Assembly: GCA_039583875.1 (NCBI GenBank)
Contig: CM077151.1
Coordinates: 116,640,609-116,704,608, forward strand
Length of the DNA stretch: 64,000 nucleotides
Origin: Platanthera guangdongensis
Taxonomy: Eukaryota; Streptophyta; Magnoliopsida; Asparagales; Orchidaceae
Reading direction: 5' to 3'
Shown here: positions 55,993-64,000 of the stretch, piece after piece
Layout of the letters: every line of letters begins with the position of its first letter
Position numbering within the stretch: position 1 is the stretch's first letter
The notes under the pieces: generated by a model
Databases searched by the model: none
Told to the model about the DNA's origin: nothing
The model's input: only the letters and a program-made list of their open reading frames with translations
Program-made: the position numbers and the translations under genes

Positions 55993-56883
55993 GGCACCCA
56001 TAGTTTACAGAATCTGATTGATAGAAAGATTGATCAAGTGATATAGAAGTAGTTGAAAAAGTTTTTGACAGAGAGAGTTCAGATCTTTGTAAAAGTGGTA
56101 TATTGAGTATCAACACAAGAAGATCTTGCTGTGCATCGGCAGATCTAAGAAGTTGGAGAGAGAGAGCTCCAACCAAGAATTCAGTCTTTGGAACTAAGGC
56201 TGAGAAGAAGGATTCAGAAACATCTGGATCTCAAGAAGCAGAGGTCAAGGAACAACTGCAGAAGATTCAGACTAATTCAGTTCTAACTCAAGAAGCTTTG
56301 AAGGAAGCTAAGTCAGTTTGGATCTAACTGAGTTCTTCCAAGAACTCTTCAAGAAACTCTCAACTCCTCTCTTATTTTCTGAGTTGTAGAGTTAGCAATT
56401 GTATTTCTACTTTAACTTGTAGGATCCATTGGATCTGAGAGAATTGTAAGCCTATATTATAAAGGCTGAGGGTAGGGCTTGATTGCCTGAGTATAGGAGT
56501 TGAAGAACTCTGAGTGTAGGCCTTAATTGGCTGAGTGTAGGCCTGGGTGGCTGAGTGTAGGCCTTGGTGGCTGAGTGTAAGGCTTTGGGCCTGAGGTGTA
56601 GGAACCTAGTTGGGTTCTGAGCTAGTGGAGAAGTTTGGCCGAATCTAGTACACTGCTAGATAGGCGAAGGGGGAAAGTGGATGTACCCAAAGATTGGGGA
56701 ACCACTATAAAATCTTGTGTATTCTGTGCTGTGATTGTGCTGTGTTGTGAATTGCTGTGTTTGCTGTGAGAACTTTTTCAGAAATCTGTGTTATAAACTG
56801 TTGTGCTGCCAACAAAGTTTTAAAAAGGTTTTGGTCACCTATTCACCCACCCCTCTAGGTGTTTAGGTACCATATCTTTCAAG

Positions 56884-56896
56884 TGGTATCAGAGGG
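56884..56896 (+). other. R11 primer-binding site
   Basis: TGGTATCAGAGGG two bases after the LTR, complementary to initiator tRNA-Met. Confidence 0.95.
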
Positions 56897-56986
56897 AGGT
56901 TCCTCAAAAAGGACTAACTGTCTGAGGAGATCCAGTTTGGCAGATTCAGTATAAGTCAGGAAACAGTTTCAAGAAAATCAAGAAAC

Positions 56987-59026
56987 ATGGGGTCTTCAGA
57001 GAATCACAAGGAATTGGGTTCAATGAAACTGCCCATATGCAGAAAGGAGATTTTTGGAATCTGGAAAGAAAGGGTAAGGTTGTTCATGGAGGCCTCTGAC
57101 CCTAGGATCTACATCACAGTCAAAGAAGGGCCCTATGTGCCCATGAAGATTTCAGTCTTGGATTCTACACAGAGAACTCCAAAGGATTTTTCTGAGATGA
57201 CCAAGGATGAGATTGTCCTAGCTACAATGGACAAAAGGGCACAGAACATCATAGTTAGTGCAATTGATGATGCCACCTTCCAGAACCTTATTCACTGTAA
57301 AACAGCAAAAGAAATGTGGGATACCCTCATTGTCTACATGGAAGGTTCTGAAGAAGTAAGACAAGATAGGAAGTCCTTGCTTAATCAAGAATATGAGAGC
57401 TTTAGGCAAGGAAGAGGAGATAGCATCACTGAATGCTACAAGAAGTTTTATAGAATTGTTAATGAACTCATGTCCTATGGAAGAGAGTTCTCTAACTATG
57501 AATTGAATGATAAATTCTTAAGGTCCCTAACCAAAGACTGGGACACCAAGATCTGTGCCATCAGAGAAATGGCAAAGTTGGGAGAAATTCCTCCTCCCAC
57601 ACTGTTTGGCAAGTTGTTATCTTATGAGATGCAATTGTCAGTAAGAAAAGAGGAGGAAAAGTCAACAAGGACTGAACACAGGGAAAGGACTGTTGCCTTT
57701 AAGTCAGAAGTACCTAGAAAGAACATGACTAAGTCATCAACTCCTCCTCCAGAGGTAGTTGAATCAGAATCTGATGAGTCTGTTAGCACTAAATCTACAA
57801 GCAGTGAAAGTGATGAAGATTTTGCTGCATTCACCAGACATTTTCAGAAATTCCTTAAGAAGAAACAGTGGAGGTCCAGACCTTCATATTCCAAAGGGAA
57901 AGAAGTCCAGTATCAGGAGAAGAAGCCTTCAAAGAAGGATAAGAAAAAGACAAAGACTAGTAAGGCAACTGGGTCTAAGATTGTGTGTTACTGCTGCAAT
58001 AGACAGGGTCATGTTATTGCAGATTGTCCTGAAAGAAGGAAAGAATCCAGTGACAAAAAGAAGACTCACTTCAAAGGAAAGAAGGAGAAGTCCTTTGTTG
58101 CAAAGAATGAGAAGACTCTTTCAGACATTTCTTCTTCAGACACTGAGACAGATGCTGAAGCCTACATAGGGCTATTTGCTGAAGAAGAAGAAGAGTTTAT
58201 GCAGATCATGGAATCAATATATGAACAAGAAGAGTGTCAGTGCCAAGGACTGATGGCATTGACTGAAAGTACCAAAATCCTGGAGCAGCCAGGACCTAGT
58301 CAGGTACAAAGTCCAACTCAAAGTTCAGATTTCAGTTCTAGTTCAGAGTCAGATTCATCTTCATCAAGTGATGGAAGTGTTTCTGAATCTGAGGGAGATA
58401 TTCATCAGCTTTTAGATGAATACCAAGTACTGTTGCAAGCCTATAAGAAAAGCAAGATCCTAGCCAAAAGTCAGGCAAAGGAGATTGCTGATCTCAAGGC
58501 AGCTGCAACAGATTTTGAAAAACAGTATGATCAAAAACTGAATGAAGTAGCCAGGCTGAAACACATTACAGTGATTCAGATGGGTACTATTACATTTAAG
58601 AATGATCAAATTAAGAGACTGGAGATCAATCTCCAGAAGGAAAAAGAACTTGCTGCCAGGTTTTCAAAACCTAAATCAGTATTACCATTAATTGATGAAT
58701 TTGTTCATCAAAAAGGCAAAGCTGGACTAGGTTTTGTTAGACCTGCAGGGACTGTACAGTCCAAGTTCAAGTCCAAGGGTAAAGCCCCAACATTCAACAA
58801 GCCTGCTGTAGTCAAGACAGCAAAGGTTGTATCTAAGCAAAGGTACAACAAGTTTGAATGCTGGTGCTGTGGCAAGGTTGGCCACTTTGCCTTGGATTGT
58901 TGGCACAATGCCAGTGCCAAGTTGAGTAGCAAGTTACCTGATGGAAAGCCAGTAGGTAGCTATGTCAAGTTGCAAACTAACAATCACCAAGGACCCAAGT
59001 TTACTTTGGGTTCTAAGGTTCATTAA
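56987..59026 (+). CDS. gag: R11 Sirevirus Gag (679 aa, intact)
   Basis: Full-length structural protein of the particle. The ATG at 56987 is about 90 bases after the PBS. The copia gag domain reads FGIWKERVRLFMEASDPRIY, FLRSLTKDWDTKICAIREMA. The first zinc knuckle CYCCNRQGHVIADC is near residue 333 and follows a Lys-rich stretch. Next is an acidic Ser/Glu part and a coiled coil (about residues 470-570). The second knuckle CWCCGKVGHFALDC is near residue 625. The frame ends in TAA. The length, coiled coil and two knuckles are as expected for Sirevirus Gag and match R9 in order. It is the only complete gene of the window, beside a pol with several breaks. Confidence 0.95.
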   Translation: MGSSENHKELGSMKLPICRKEIFGIWKERVRLFMEASDPRIYITVKEGPYVPMKISVLDSTQRTPKDFSEMTKDEIVLATMDKRAQNIIVSAIDDATFQNLIHCKTAKEMWDTLIVYMEGSEEVRQDRKSLLNQEYESFRQGRGDSITECYKKFYRIVNELMSYGREFSNYELNDKFLRSLTKDWDTKICAIREMAKLGEIPPPTLFGKLLSYEMQLSVRKEEEKSTRTEHRERTVAFKSEVPRKNMTKSSTPPPEVVESESDESVSTKSTSSESDEDFAAFTRHFQKFLKKKQWRSRPSYSKGKEVQYQEKKPSKKDKKKTKTSKATGSKIVCYCCNRQGHVIADCPERRKESSDKKKTHFKGKKEKSFVAKNEKTLSDISSSDTETDAEAYIGLFAEEEEEFMQIMESIYEQEECQCQGLMALTESTKILEQPGPSQVQSPTQSSDFSSSSESDSSSSSDGSVSESEGDIHQLLDEYQVLLQAYKKSKILAKSQAKEIADLKAAATDFEKQYDQKLNEVARLKHITVIQMGTITFKNDQIKRLEINLQKEKELAARFSKPKSVLPLIDEFVHQKGKAGLGFVRPAGTVQSKFKSKGKAPTFNKPAVVKTAKVVSKQRYNKFECWCCGKVGHFALDCWHNASAKLSSKLPDGKPVGSYVKLQTNNHQGPKFTLGSKVH

Positions 59027-59039
59027 TTTGTTTTGCAGG
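59024..59039 (+). promoter_or_regulatory. R11 gag-pro junction: TAA then TTTGTTTTGCAG/GTG
   Basis: The gag TAA is followed in the same frame by TTTGTTTTGCAG and GTGAATCC, leading into the protease. Read-through would give Gag-Pol directly. The sequence is also a good 3' splice site. Confidence 0.55.
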
Positions 59040-62000
59040 TGAATCCAAGTGGCCATACCCCAACATGGTACTTGGATAGTGGATGTTCCAGACATATGAC
59101 TGGAACAAGGGGACTACTGAAGGACTACATTCCAATCAAAAATGGTCCTAAAGTGACCTTTGGTGGTTCTGAAAAAGGAATCATCAAAGGGTTTGGTAAT
59201 ATCTCTTCAAACCTAGTTACCATTACTCATGTGGCTTATGTTAAAGGGTTGAAACACAACCTCATTAGTATAAGTCAATTAAGTGATGTAGGGTATGACA
59301 TCTCATTTGTCAAAAATGGCTGTCATATCAAGAGGTTCAAGTGATCAAGAGATCATTTTGACAGGTTATAGGAAGAGAAATGTCTATTGTTTAGACATTA
59401 TGGTTGAGAACAATAGTTCTCCAGTTTGTCTTGTAGCTGATGAGACAGTCTCTCAATGTGTCAAATGGCACAAGAGGCTTGCTCATCTTAATTACAAGAC
59501 TATTGGCAAACTCTTTAGTAAAGAGTTAGTGAGGAATGGTCCTCAAGTTAAGTGTGTCAAGGATGGCATTTGCTCAGCTTGTCAAAAGGGCAAGCAGACT
59601 AAATCCACCTTTAGAAGCTTAGACAACAAAGATGCTTGTGAGGTGTTTATACCTCTTGCATATGGATCTATTTGGTCCAATGCCAGTTCACAGCTTAGGT
59701 AGGAAGGTCTATACCTTTGTAGTTGTTGATGACTACTCAAGGTTTTCCTGGGTGTTCTTCTTAAAGCAGAAATCTGAAACACCTAGTGTCTTCTATAGTT
59801 TTGTTAAGCAAATTCAGAATGAATTGAACTGTACAGTGGTCAAAATTAGAAGTGACCATGGTACTGAGTTTCAGTCTGAAAGCATGACAAAGCTGTGTGA
59901 AGACTATGGGATATTTCAAGAATTCTCTTCACCTAGAACACCTCAGCAAAATGGCATTGCTGAAAGGAAAAATAGGACCTTGATAGAGGCTGGTAGAACC
60001 CTATTAAGTGATTCATCACTGCCAGAATATTTCTGGGCTGAAGCAGTTAACACTGCATGCCATGTGATAAATAGGGCTACCATCACTAAAAGGTTAAATA
60101 AGACCCCCTATGAAGTAGTGAAAGGCAGGAAACCAAATCTGTCCTATTTTAGGATCTTTGGTTGTAAATGCTTCATACTTAACAATGGGAAGTCTTACTT
60201 AACTAAGTTTGCTGCCAAGTCCCAAGAGGGAGTGTTTGTTGGGTACAGCAATAATAGTAAGGCTTATAGAGTCTACAACTTGACTACACAAGTTGTAGAG
60301 GAATCTGTGCATGTAGTTTTTGATGAAACACAACTAATTAACAATGAGTTGTCTAGTAGTGTGTGCAGCCCCACAGGTCTTACTAAGAAGATGGACAAGC
60401 TAACCATAGAAGATGTACCTGCTGCAAGACAGCAAGTAGAAGAAGATGGCTTATGTCCAGGGGGAGAACTACATGTACCAGGAACTGAAGAAGTACAAGG
60501 AACTCAGCATGATGAAGATGCTGTAGAAGTTCAACCAGAAGTAAGGATGCCTCCAGCCAACAAGGCATCTAAGAGATCATCCAGTAGAGCTGATCATTGG
60601 AGATCCAAGACAAGGTGTTCAGACTAGGAGCAGAAATCAGAATGCTGTAGTATATTCAAGTTTTCTGTCTCAAATAGAACCAAAGAAATTTGAAGAAGCT
60701 ATACAAGATCCACAGTGGACTGAAGCAATGCAGGAGGAGCTTAATCAGTTCAAAAGGTGCAAGGTTTGGGATCTGGTTCCTAAGCCTAAAGATCATAATG
60801 TGATAGGAACAAAGTGGATCTACAGGAACAAGTTAGATGAACAAGGTGTCATCATTAAGAATAAGGCAAGACTGGTTGCAAAAGGATATAGGCAAGAAGA
60901 AGGTATTGATTTTGATCAAACCTTTGCTCCAGTAGCCAGACTGGAAGCCATAAGGATGTTCTTGGCTTATGCAACCTACCAAGGATTCAAGGTATACCAA
61001 ATGGATGTCAAGTCAGCATTCCTAAATGGTAATTTGAAAGAAGAAGTCTATGTGAGCAGCCTGCAGGTTTTGTTGATTCAACTTTACCTCATTATGTGTA
61101 TAGACTTAGGAAAGCATTATATGGGTTAAAACAAGCACCTAGAGCTTGGTATGAAACCCTATCTAGTTTCCTCATTGAGAACAAGTTCTCAAGGGGGAAA
61201 ATAGATAAGACTCTATTCCTTAGGGAATCTAGAGGCAAAGTAATACTTGTCCAAATATATGTAGATGACATTATATTTGGGTCTACTGAAAGTAGCCTTT
61301 GCAAAAAGTTTGCAAAGCTTATGCAAAGTCAATTTGAGATGAGTAGTATGGGAGAACTAAAGTTTTTCTTGGGTCTCCAAGTTAAACAGACTGAAAATGG
61401 TTTATCCATATGTCAGTCCAAGTTCACCCTAGAACTCATAAGGAAATATGGTATGGATTCATCCAGTACCATGAAGACTCCTATGGGGTCAAGTATGTCT
61501 CTGAGCAAGGATGATGCAGGGAAACCTGTAGATGAAACCTTGTATAGAGGGATAGTTGGCTCCCTACTATACTTGACTGCAAGTAGGCCTGACATTATGT
61601 ATGCTACATGTGTTTGTGCCAGGTATCAAGCCTGCCCCAAAGAATCTCACTTGACTGCAGTCAAGAGAATCTTGAGGTATCTAAAGGGCACACCCTATCT
61701 AGGCCTCTGGTACCCTAGGAATGGAGATTTTGATCTAACAGGCTATTCAGATGCAGACTTTGCAGGATGCAAAGAAGATAGAAAGAGCACAACTGGATCC
61801 TGTCAATTCCTAGGTGGAAGACTCATTTCATGGAGTAGTAAGAAGCAAACCAGTGTGGCCATCTCCACAGCTGAGTCAGAATATGTAGCTGCAGGAAGTT
61901 GCTGTGCTCAACTTCTGTGGATTCAACATCAGTTAGAAGACTATGGATTTCAGGTAAGTAGAACTCCACTTTACTGTGATTCTACTAGTGCTATTTCAAT

Positions 62001-62202
62001 AGCTAACAATCCTGTATCACATAGTAGAATTAAACATATTGAGATTAAATATCACTTTCTTAGAGAGCATGTAGAAAGAAATGATATTGCACTTGAATAT
62101 GTTAGAACTGATAATCAGATAGCAGATATGTTTACTAAGCCCTTAGAAGAAGCTAAGTTCAATAGGTTCAAAATTGAACTAGGTATGATAAACTTAGACT
62201 AA
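59033..62202 (+). pseudogene. R11 copia pol (PR-IN-RT-RNase H), frameshifted
   Basis: Protease WYLDSGCSRHMTG, VKGLKHNLISISQLSDVGY. Pre-integrase WHKRLAHLNYKTI with CSACQKGKQTKSTF. Integrase LLHMDLFGPM, IRSDHGTEFQS, SSPRTPQQNGIAERKNRTLIE. Reverse transcriptase [43 protein letters not shown] (YVDD 61258-61269). RNase [66 protein letters not shown], stop at 62200-62202. The active sites are intact, but small deletions shift the frame near 59335, 59635, 60600 and 61055. These are not at long homopolymers, so they look like real decay. The last frame (61096-62202, 368 codons) is open. Confidence 0.93.
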
Positions 62203-62235
62203 GTTTACAGAACTAAAAATTGGCTAAGTAAAAAG

Positions 62236-62660
62236 GTGTCGACACATAGACAAGTCTATGTCGACACAGAATAGTAAGTGTCGACACTTCAGGAAAATGG
62301 TGTCGACACATCTAGGAAGTTGGTGTCGACACTTCAGAATGCTAGTGTCGACACATGTCGCGTTGGTGTCGACACATTCAATAAGGTGTCGACACTTAAG
62401 TTTTACTCAGAATTTTCTAAGTAAAGTCTCGACTACATGTCGAGTATAGTGGTGTCGACACTTAGCCAAGTGTCGACACATAAAATCTGTTGACTAAACT
62501 TGTGTCGACACATGTGTGTCGAGACATTATAAGTCAGTGTCGACACTTATTGACAGTGTCGACACATCTTTAGCAATTCATCCCGCCTGTTCGTCTTCAA
62601 ACAAGAAAGGTATAAATAGGGTTCTGTTTGTGTTTGTCGACACGCTTTCAAAAGTTTCGA
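62236..62660. repeat. GTGTCGACAC array between pol and ORF3 of R11
   Basis: About 15 copies of the same palindrome as in the R11 LTR fill the spacer. No gene. Confidence 0.9.
62611..62618 (+). promoter_or_regulatory. Candidate internal TATA box before R11 ORF3
   Basis: GGTATAAATAGGGTTC, similar to the LTR TATA context (CCTATAAATAGGCACC) and also directly downstream of a palindrome array. The ORF3 ATG is 100 bases further. A second promoter driving ORF3 is an inference. Confidence 0.45.
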
Positions 62661-62717
62661 GACCAAAACTCTTGTGTCGACATTTCTCTTCTCTAAAGAC
62701 TAATTCTCAAAACCCTA

Positions 62718-64000
62718 ATGGCTCCCAAGCTGGAAGAAAACGTTAACGAAGGCTATGAACTGGTGCGTGGCGCTTTCGACGACGGTGATCAAGAAATCAA
62801 GTCGGTGATAACCCTAGTCACCGATTCAGGATTGGAGTTCTTGGTTTCAGAACCAACCAAGATATGGAAGAAGGAAGTTATAGAATTTCTTACTGGAGCG
62901 TCTGTAGATGACTCAGGCTACAGAATCAAGTCAAGGGTGCATGGCAACAAGGTCAAGATTTCACCCAAGTCCTTGAGAAAGGTACTTCAGCTACCTAAAG
63001 TTCAAGAAGAAGAGGAAGTGACCACATCTAAGACCAGAGAAGCACTGACCTGGTGTGGTCTTGATCCTAAGATGAAAATAGGATCAGTTTTCAACAGGAA
63101 GGGAATGAATAATCAAGGCAAATTCCTGTCTGAAGTTGTAGGCAAAGTTATACTAAGCAAACCAGGAGGACATGACAGGGTGTCAGCCTATATGTTCAGT
63201 ATTATGACCAGAATCATCTTCAACCTCAAAACAGACTGGTCTATGATTGTATTTGAGAAAGTGAAGGAAAGTCTGAAGAAGCCCAATCTGGGCAGGATAC
63301 TAAGTCTCTACCTGGCTGGATCAATTCCAGAGGTAATGAGCACTGCTGCTGGAACTAAAATCAATCACATGAGGAGAATGGATTCAAGGATATTCTCTAG
63401 ATGGGAAAGAGTGCTGTCCAAAGATGTTCCAACCCCAGAAAAGCAAGTTTCAAAGAAAGACTCTCCTCCCAGGAAGAAGAGGAAGACTGCTGCTGTGACT
63501 CAGGAGTCCTCCAGCAGCTCAGGCAGTGAAGACCATATTGTTTTCACTCCTGATAATCATGAGGATGAGGCTGCAGAGAAGTCACCTGCTCCTCAAGAGC
63601 AAGCTGACATCCAGGGGGAGCCTCCAGCTGTAGAACATCCCTCTACACTGGAGAGTGAGCAAGCTACACTTATTATCCAAGAGGTACTTTCTGACCTTAA
63701 TACATTAGATTTTTCTGTAATGGATTCTGATTTGTCTGATGTCCATCAGCACATTCAGAAAGCCAGTACAGCACCAGATGTTGTTCTTCCAGACACATCT
63801 GTTGTGATACCTGATAAAGTGGTTGAAGAACCCAGTACATCTCCTGCTCAGTCACCCCCAGAATATACAATGGAAGACCTCTTTCTGAATCTAGATCAAG
63901 AGGACTTTGACATGGACAAGACTGCTGCTGATGAAGAGAAGAGTGCTGCTATTGAGGGGGAGAACTTGGATGTTCAGGAAGAGCCTATAAGGCTAGACAC
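62718..64000 (+). CDS. R11 third ORF (ORF3), 427 codons, runs off the window
   Basis: ATG at 62718 (MAPKLEENVNEGYELV) with no stop to the window end. The N-terminal domain (about residues 1-235) has IWKKEVIEFLTGASVDDSGY, VKISPKSLRKVLQLP, FLSEVVGKVILSK, HDRVSAYMFSIMTRIIFNL and IFSRWERVLSK. It aligns with the N-terminal domain of R7 ORF3 and recalls the domain annotated as putative plant transposon protein. A basic PPRKKRK stretch that could act as a nuclear localisation signal follows near residue 250, then a long acidic Ser/Pro/Glu-rich region. No signal peptide, membrane segment or enzyme motif is seen. The C-terminal block known from R2 and R7 would lie beyond the window. Its frame is intact while the neighbouring pol is broken in four places. 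Confidence 0.8.
   Translation, partial: MAPKLEENVNEGYELVRGAFDDGDQEIKSVITLVTDSGLEFLVSEPTKIWKKEVIEFLTGASVDDSGYRIKSRVHGNKVKISPKSLRKVLQLPKVQEEEEVTTSKTREALTWCGLDPKMKIGSVFNRKGMNNQGKFLSEVVGKVILSKPGGHDRVSAYMFSIMTRIIFNLKTDWSMIVFEKVKESLKKPNLGRILSLYLAGSIPEVMSTAAGTKINHMRRMDSRIFSRWERVLSKDVPTPEKQVSKKDSPPRKKRKTAAVTQESSSSSGSEDHIVFTPDNHEDEAAEKSPAPQEQADIQGEPPAVEHPSTLESEQATLIIQEVLSDLNTLDFSVMDSDLSDVHQHIQKASTAPDVVLPDTSVVIPDKVVEEPSTSPAQSPPEYTMEDLFLNLDQEDFDMDKTAADEEKSAAIEGENLDVQEEPIRLD

Larger units (their letters stand above)
54658..56881 (+). repeat. R11 5' LTR (2224 bp)
   Basis: TGTTGGGTACATTGG start, ATATCTTTCA end. GTGTCGACAC array at 54803-55860, TATA box 55985-55992 (TATAAATA), a GGCTGAGTGTAGGCCT repeat at 56515-56585, and the shared block GGGGAACCACTATAAA at 56696-56711. 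Confidence 0.95.
54658..64000 (+). mobile_element. R11: Sirevirus (Ty1/copia), 5' LTR to ORF3
   Basis: 5' LTR, PBS, intact gag, frameshifted pol, a motif-filled spacer and a third ORF that runs off the window. The 3' LTR should lie to the right. It sits in the R10 LTR; CATTT (54653-54657) is the predicted target-site duplication. Confidence 0.92.

Noticed and set aside
59011..59038. Mini-intron from AAG/GTTCAT to TTGCAG in R11
   Set aside because: Only about 22 nt, too short for a plant intron, and the donor is absent in R9.
62718..64000. ORF3 as a retroviral-type envelope
   Set aside because: No signal peptide, no membrane segments, and acidic low-complexity tail; position alone is not enough.

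Overview
This window is plant nuclear DNA made entirely of LTR retrotransposons. I find no host gene, tRNA, rRNA or CRISPR. The elements are Ty1/copia (mostly Sirevirus type, with long Gag and PBS complementary to initiator tRNA-Met) and Ty3/gypsy (chromovirus-like). That composition, with deep nesting, points to repeat-rich intergenic DNA of a large-genome flowering plant. The species cannot be named from the sequence.

I number the elements R1 to R11 from left to right. R5 (Ty3, + strand) is the base layer. The left part of the window shows the right-hand ends of a stack inserted in R5: R1 (Ty3 LTR, 1-1502) in R2 (Sirevirus remnant, 1503-5275) in R3 (Ty3, minus, 5276-12334) in R4 (Sirevirus LTR, 12335-13646) in the integrase region of R5 (13647-15685). 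R6 (old copia, from 15686) lies in the 3' LTR of R5. R6 is split in its integrase by R7 (Sirevirus, minus, 18183-49322). The 5' LTR of R7 is split twice, by R8 (Ty3, 29549-39510) and R9 (Sirevirus, 40129-49231). R6 resumes at 49323 and is split again by R10 (Ty3-type LTR of more than 4.4 kb, 50180-54657), which is split by R11 (Sirevirus, 54658 to the window end). Target-site duplications GTATA (R7), GTTCA (R8) and AGACT (R9) confirm the three complete insertions. The three pieces of the R7 5' LTR, with one TSD copy each, add up to 1980 bp, exactly the length of its 3' LTR.

Gene content is gag, protease, integrase, reverse transcriptase and RNase H (copia order PR-IN-RT-RH; Ty3 order PR-RT-RH-IN). 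Nearly all copies are broken by frameshifts, stops or deletions. Intact frames are the Gag of R11 (679 aa), most of the Gag of R9, and a long open third reading frame in R11 (62718 to the window end).

The most unusual signals are these. (1) A large third ORF downstream of pol occurs in three Sirevirus copies (R2, R7, R11); in R7 a textbook 3' splice site, and in R11 a TATA box, precede it. (2) Each element family fills its LTR with its own short palindrome or inverted motif (GTGTCGACAC, TTCGTCGA, GACACGGGCGTGTC, TTCTCGAGAA, GATTCTCGCCGA). In R7 and R11 the same motif is repeated again at internal gene junctions, and in R7 even inside gag. (3) The R8 family and R10 carry candidate small coding exons inside the LTR with splice donors in phase 0. 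In R8 these could splice over the primer-binding site into a Gag frame that has no suitable ATG of its own. (4) A 73-nt candidate intron exactly joins the gag and pro frames of R8. These are sequence-level inferences; all matches were judged by eye.
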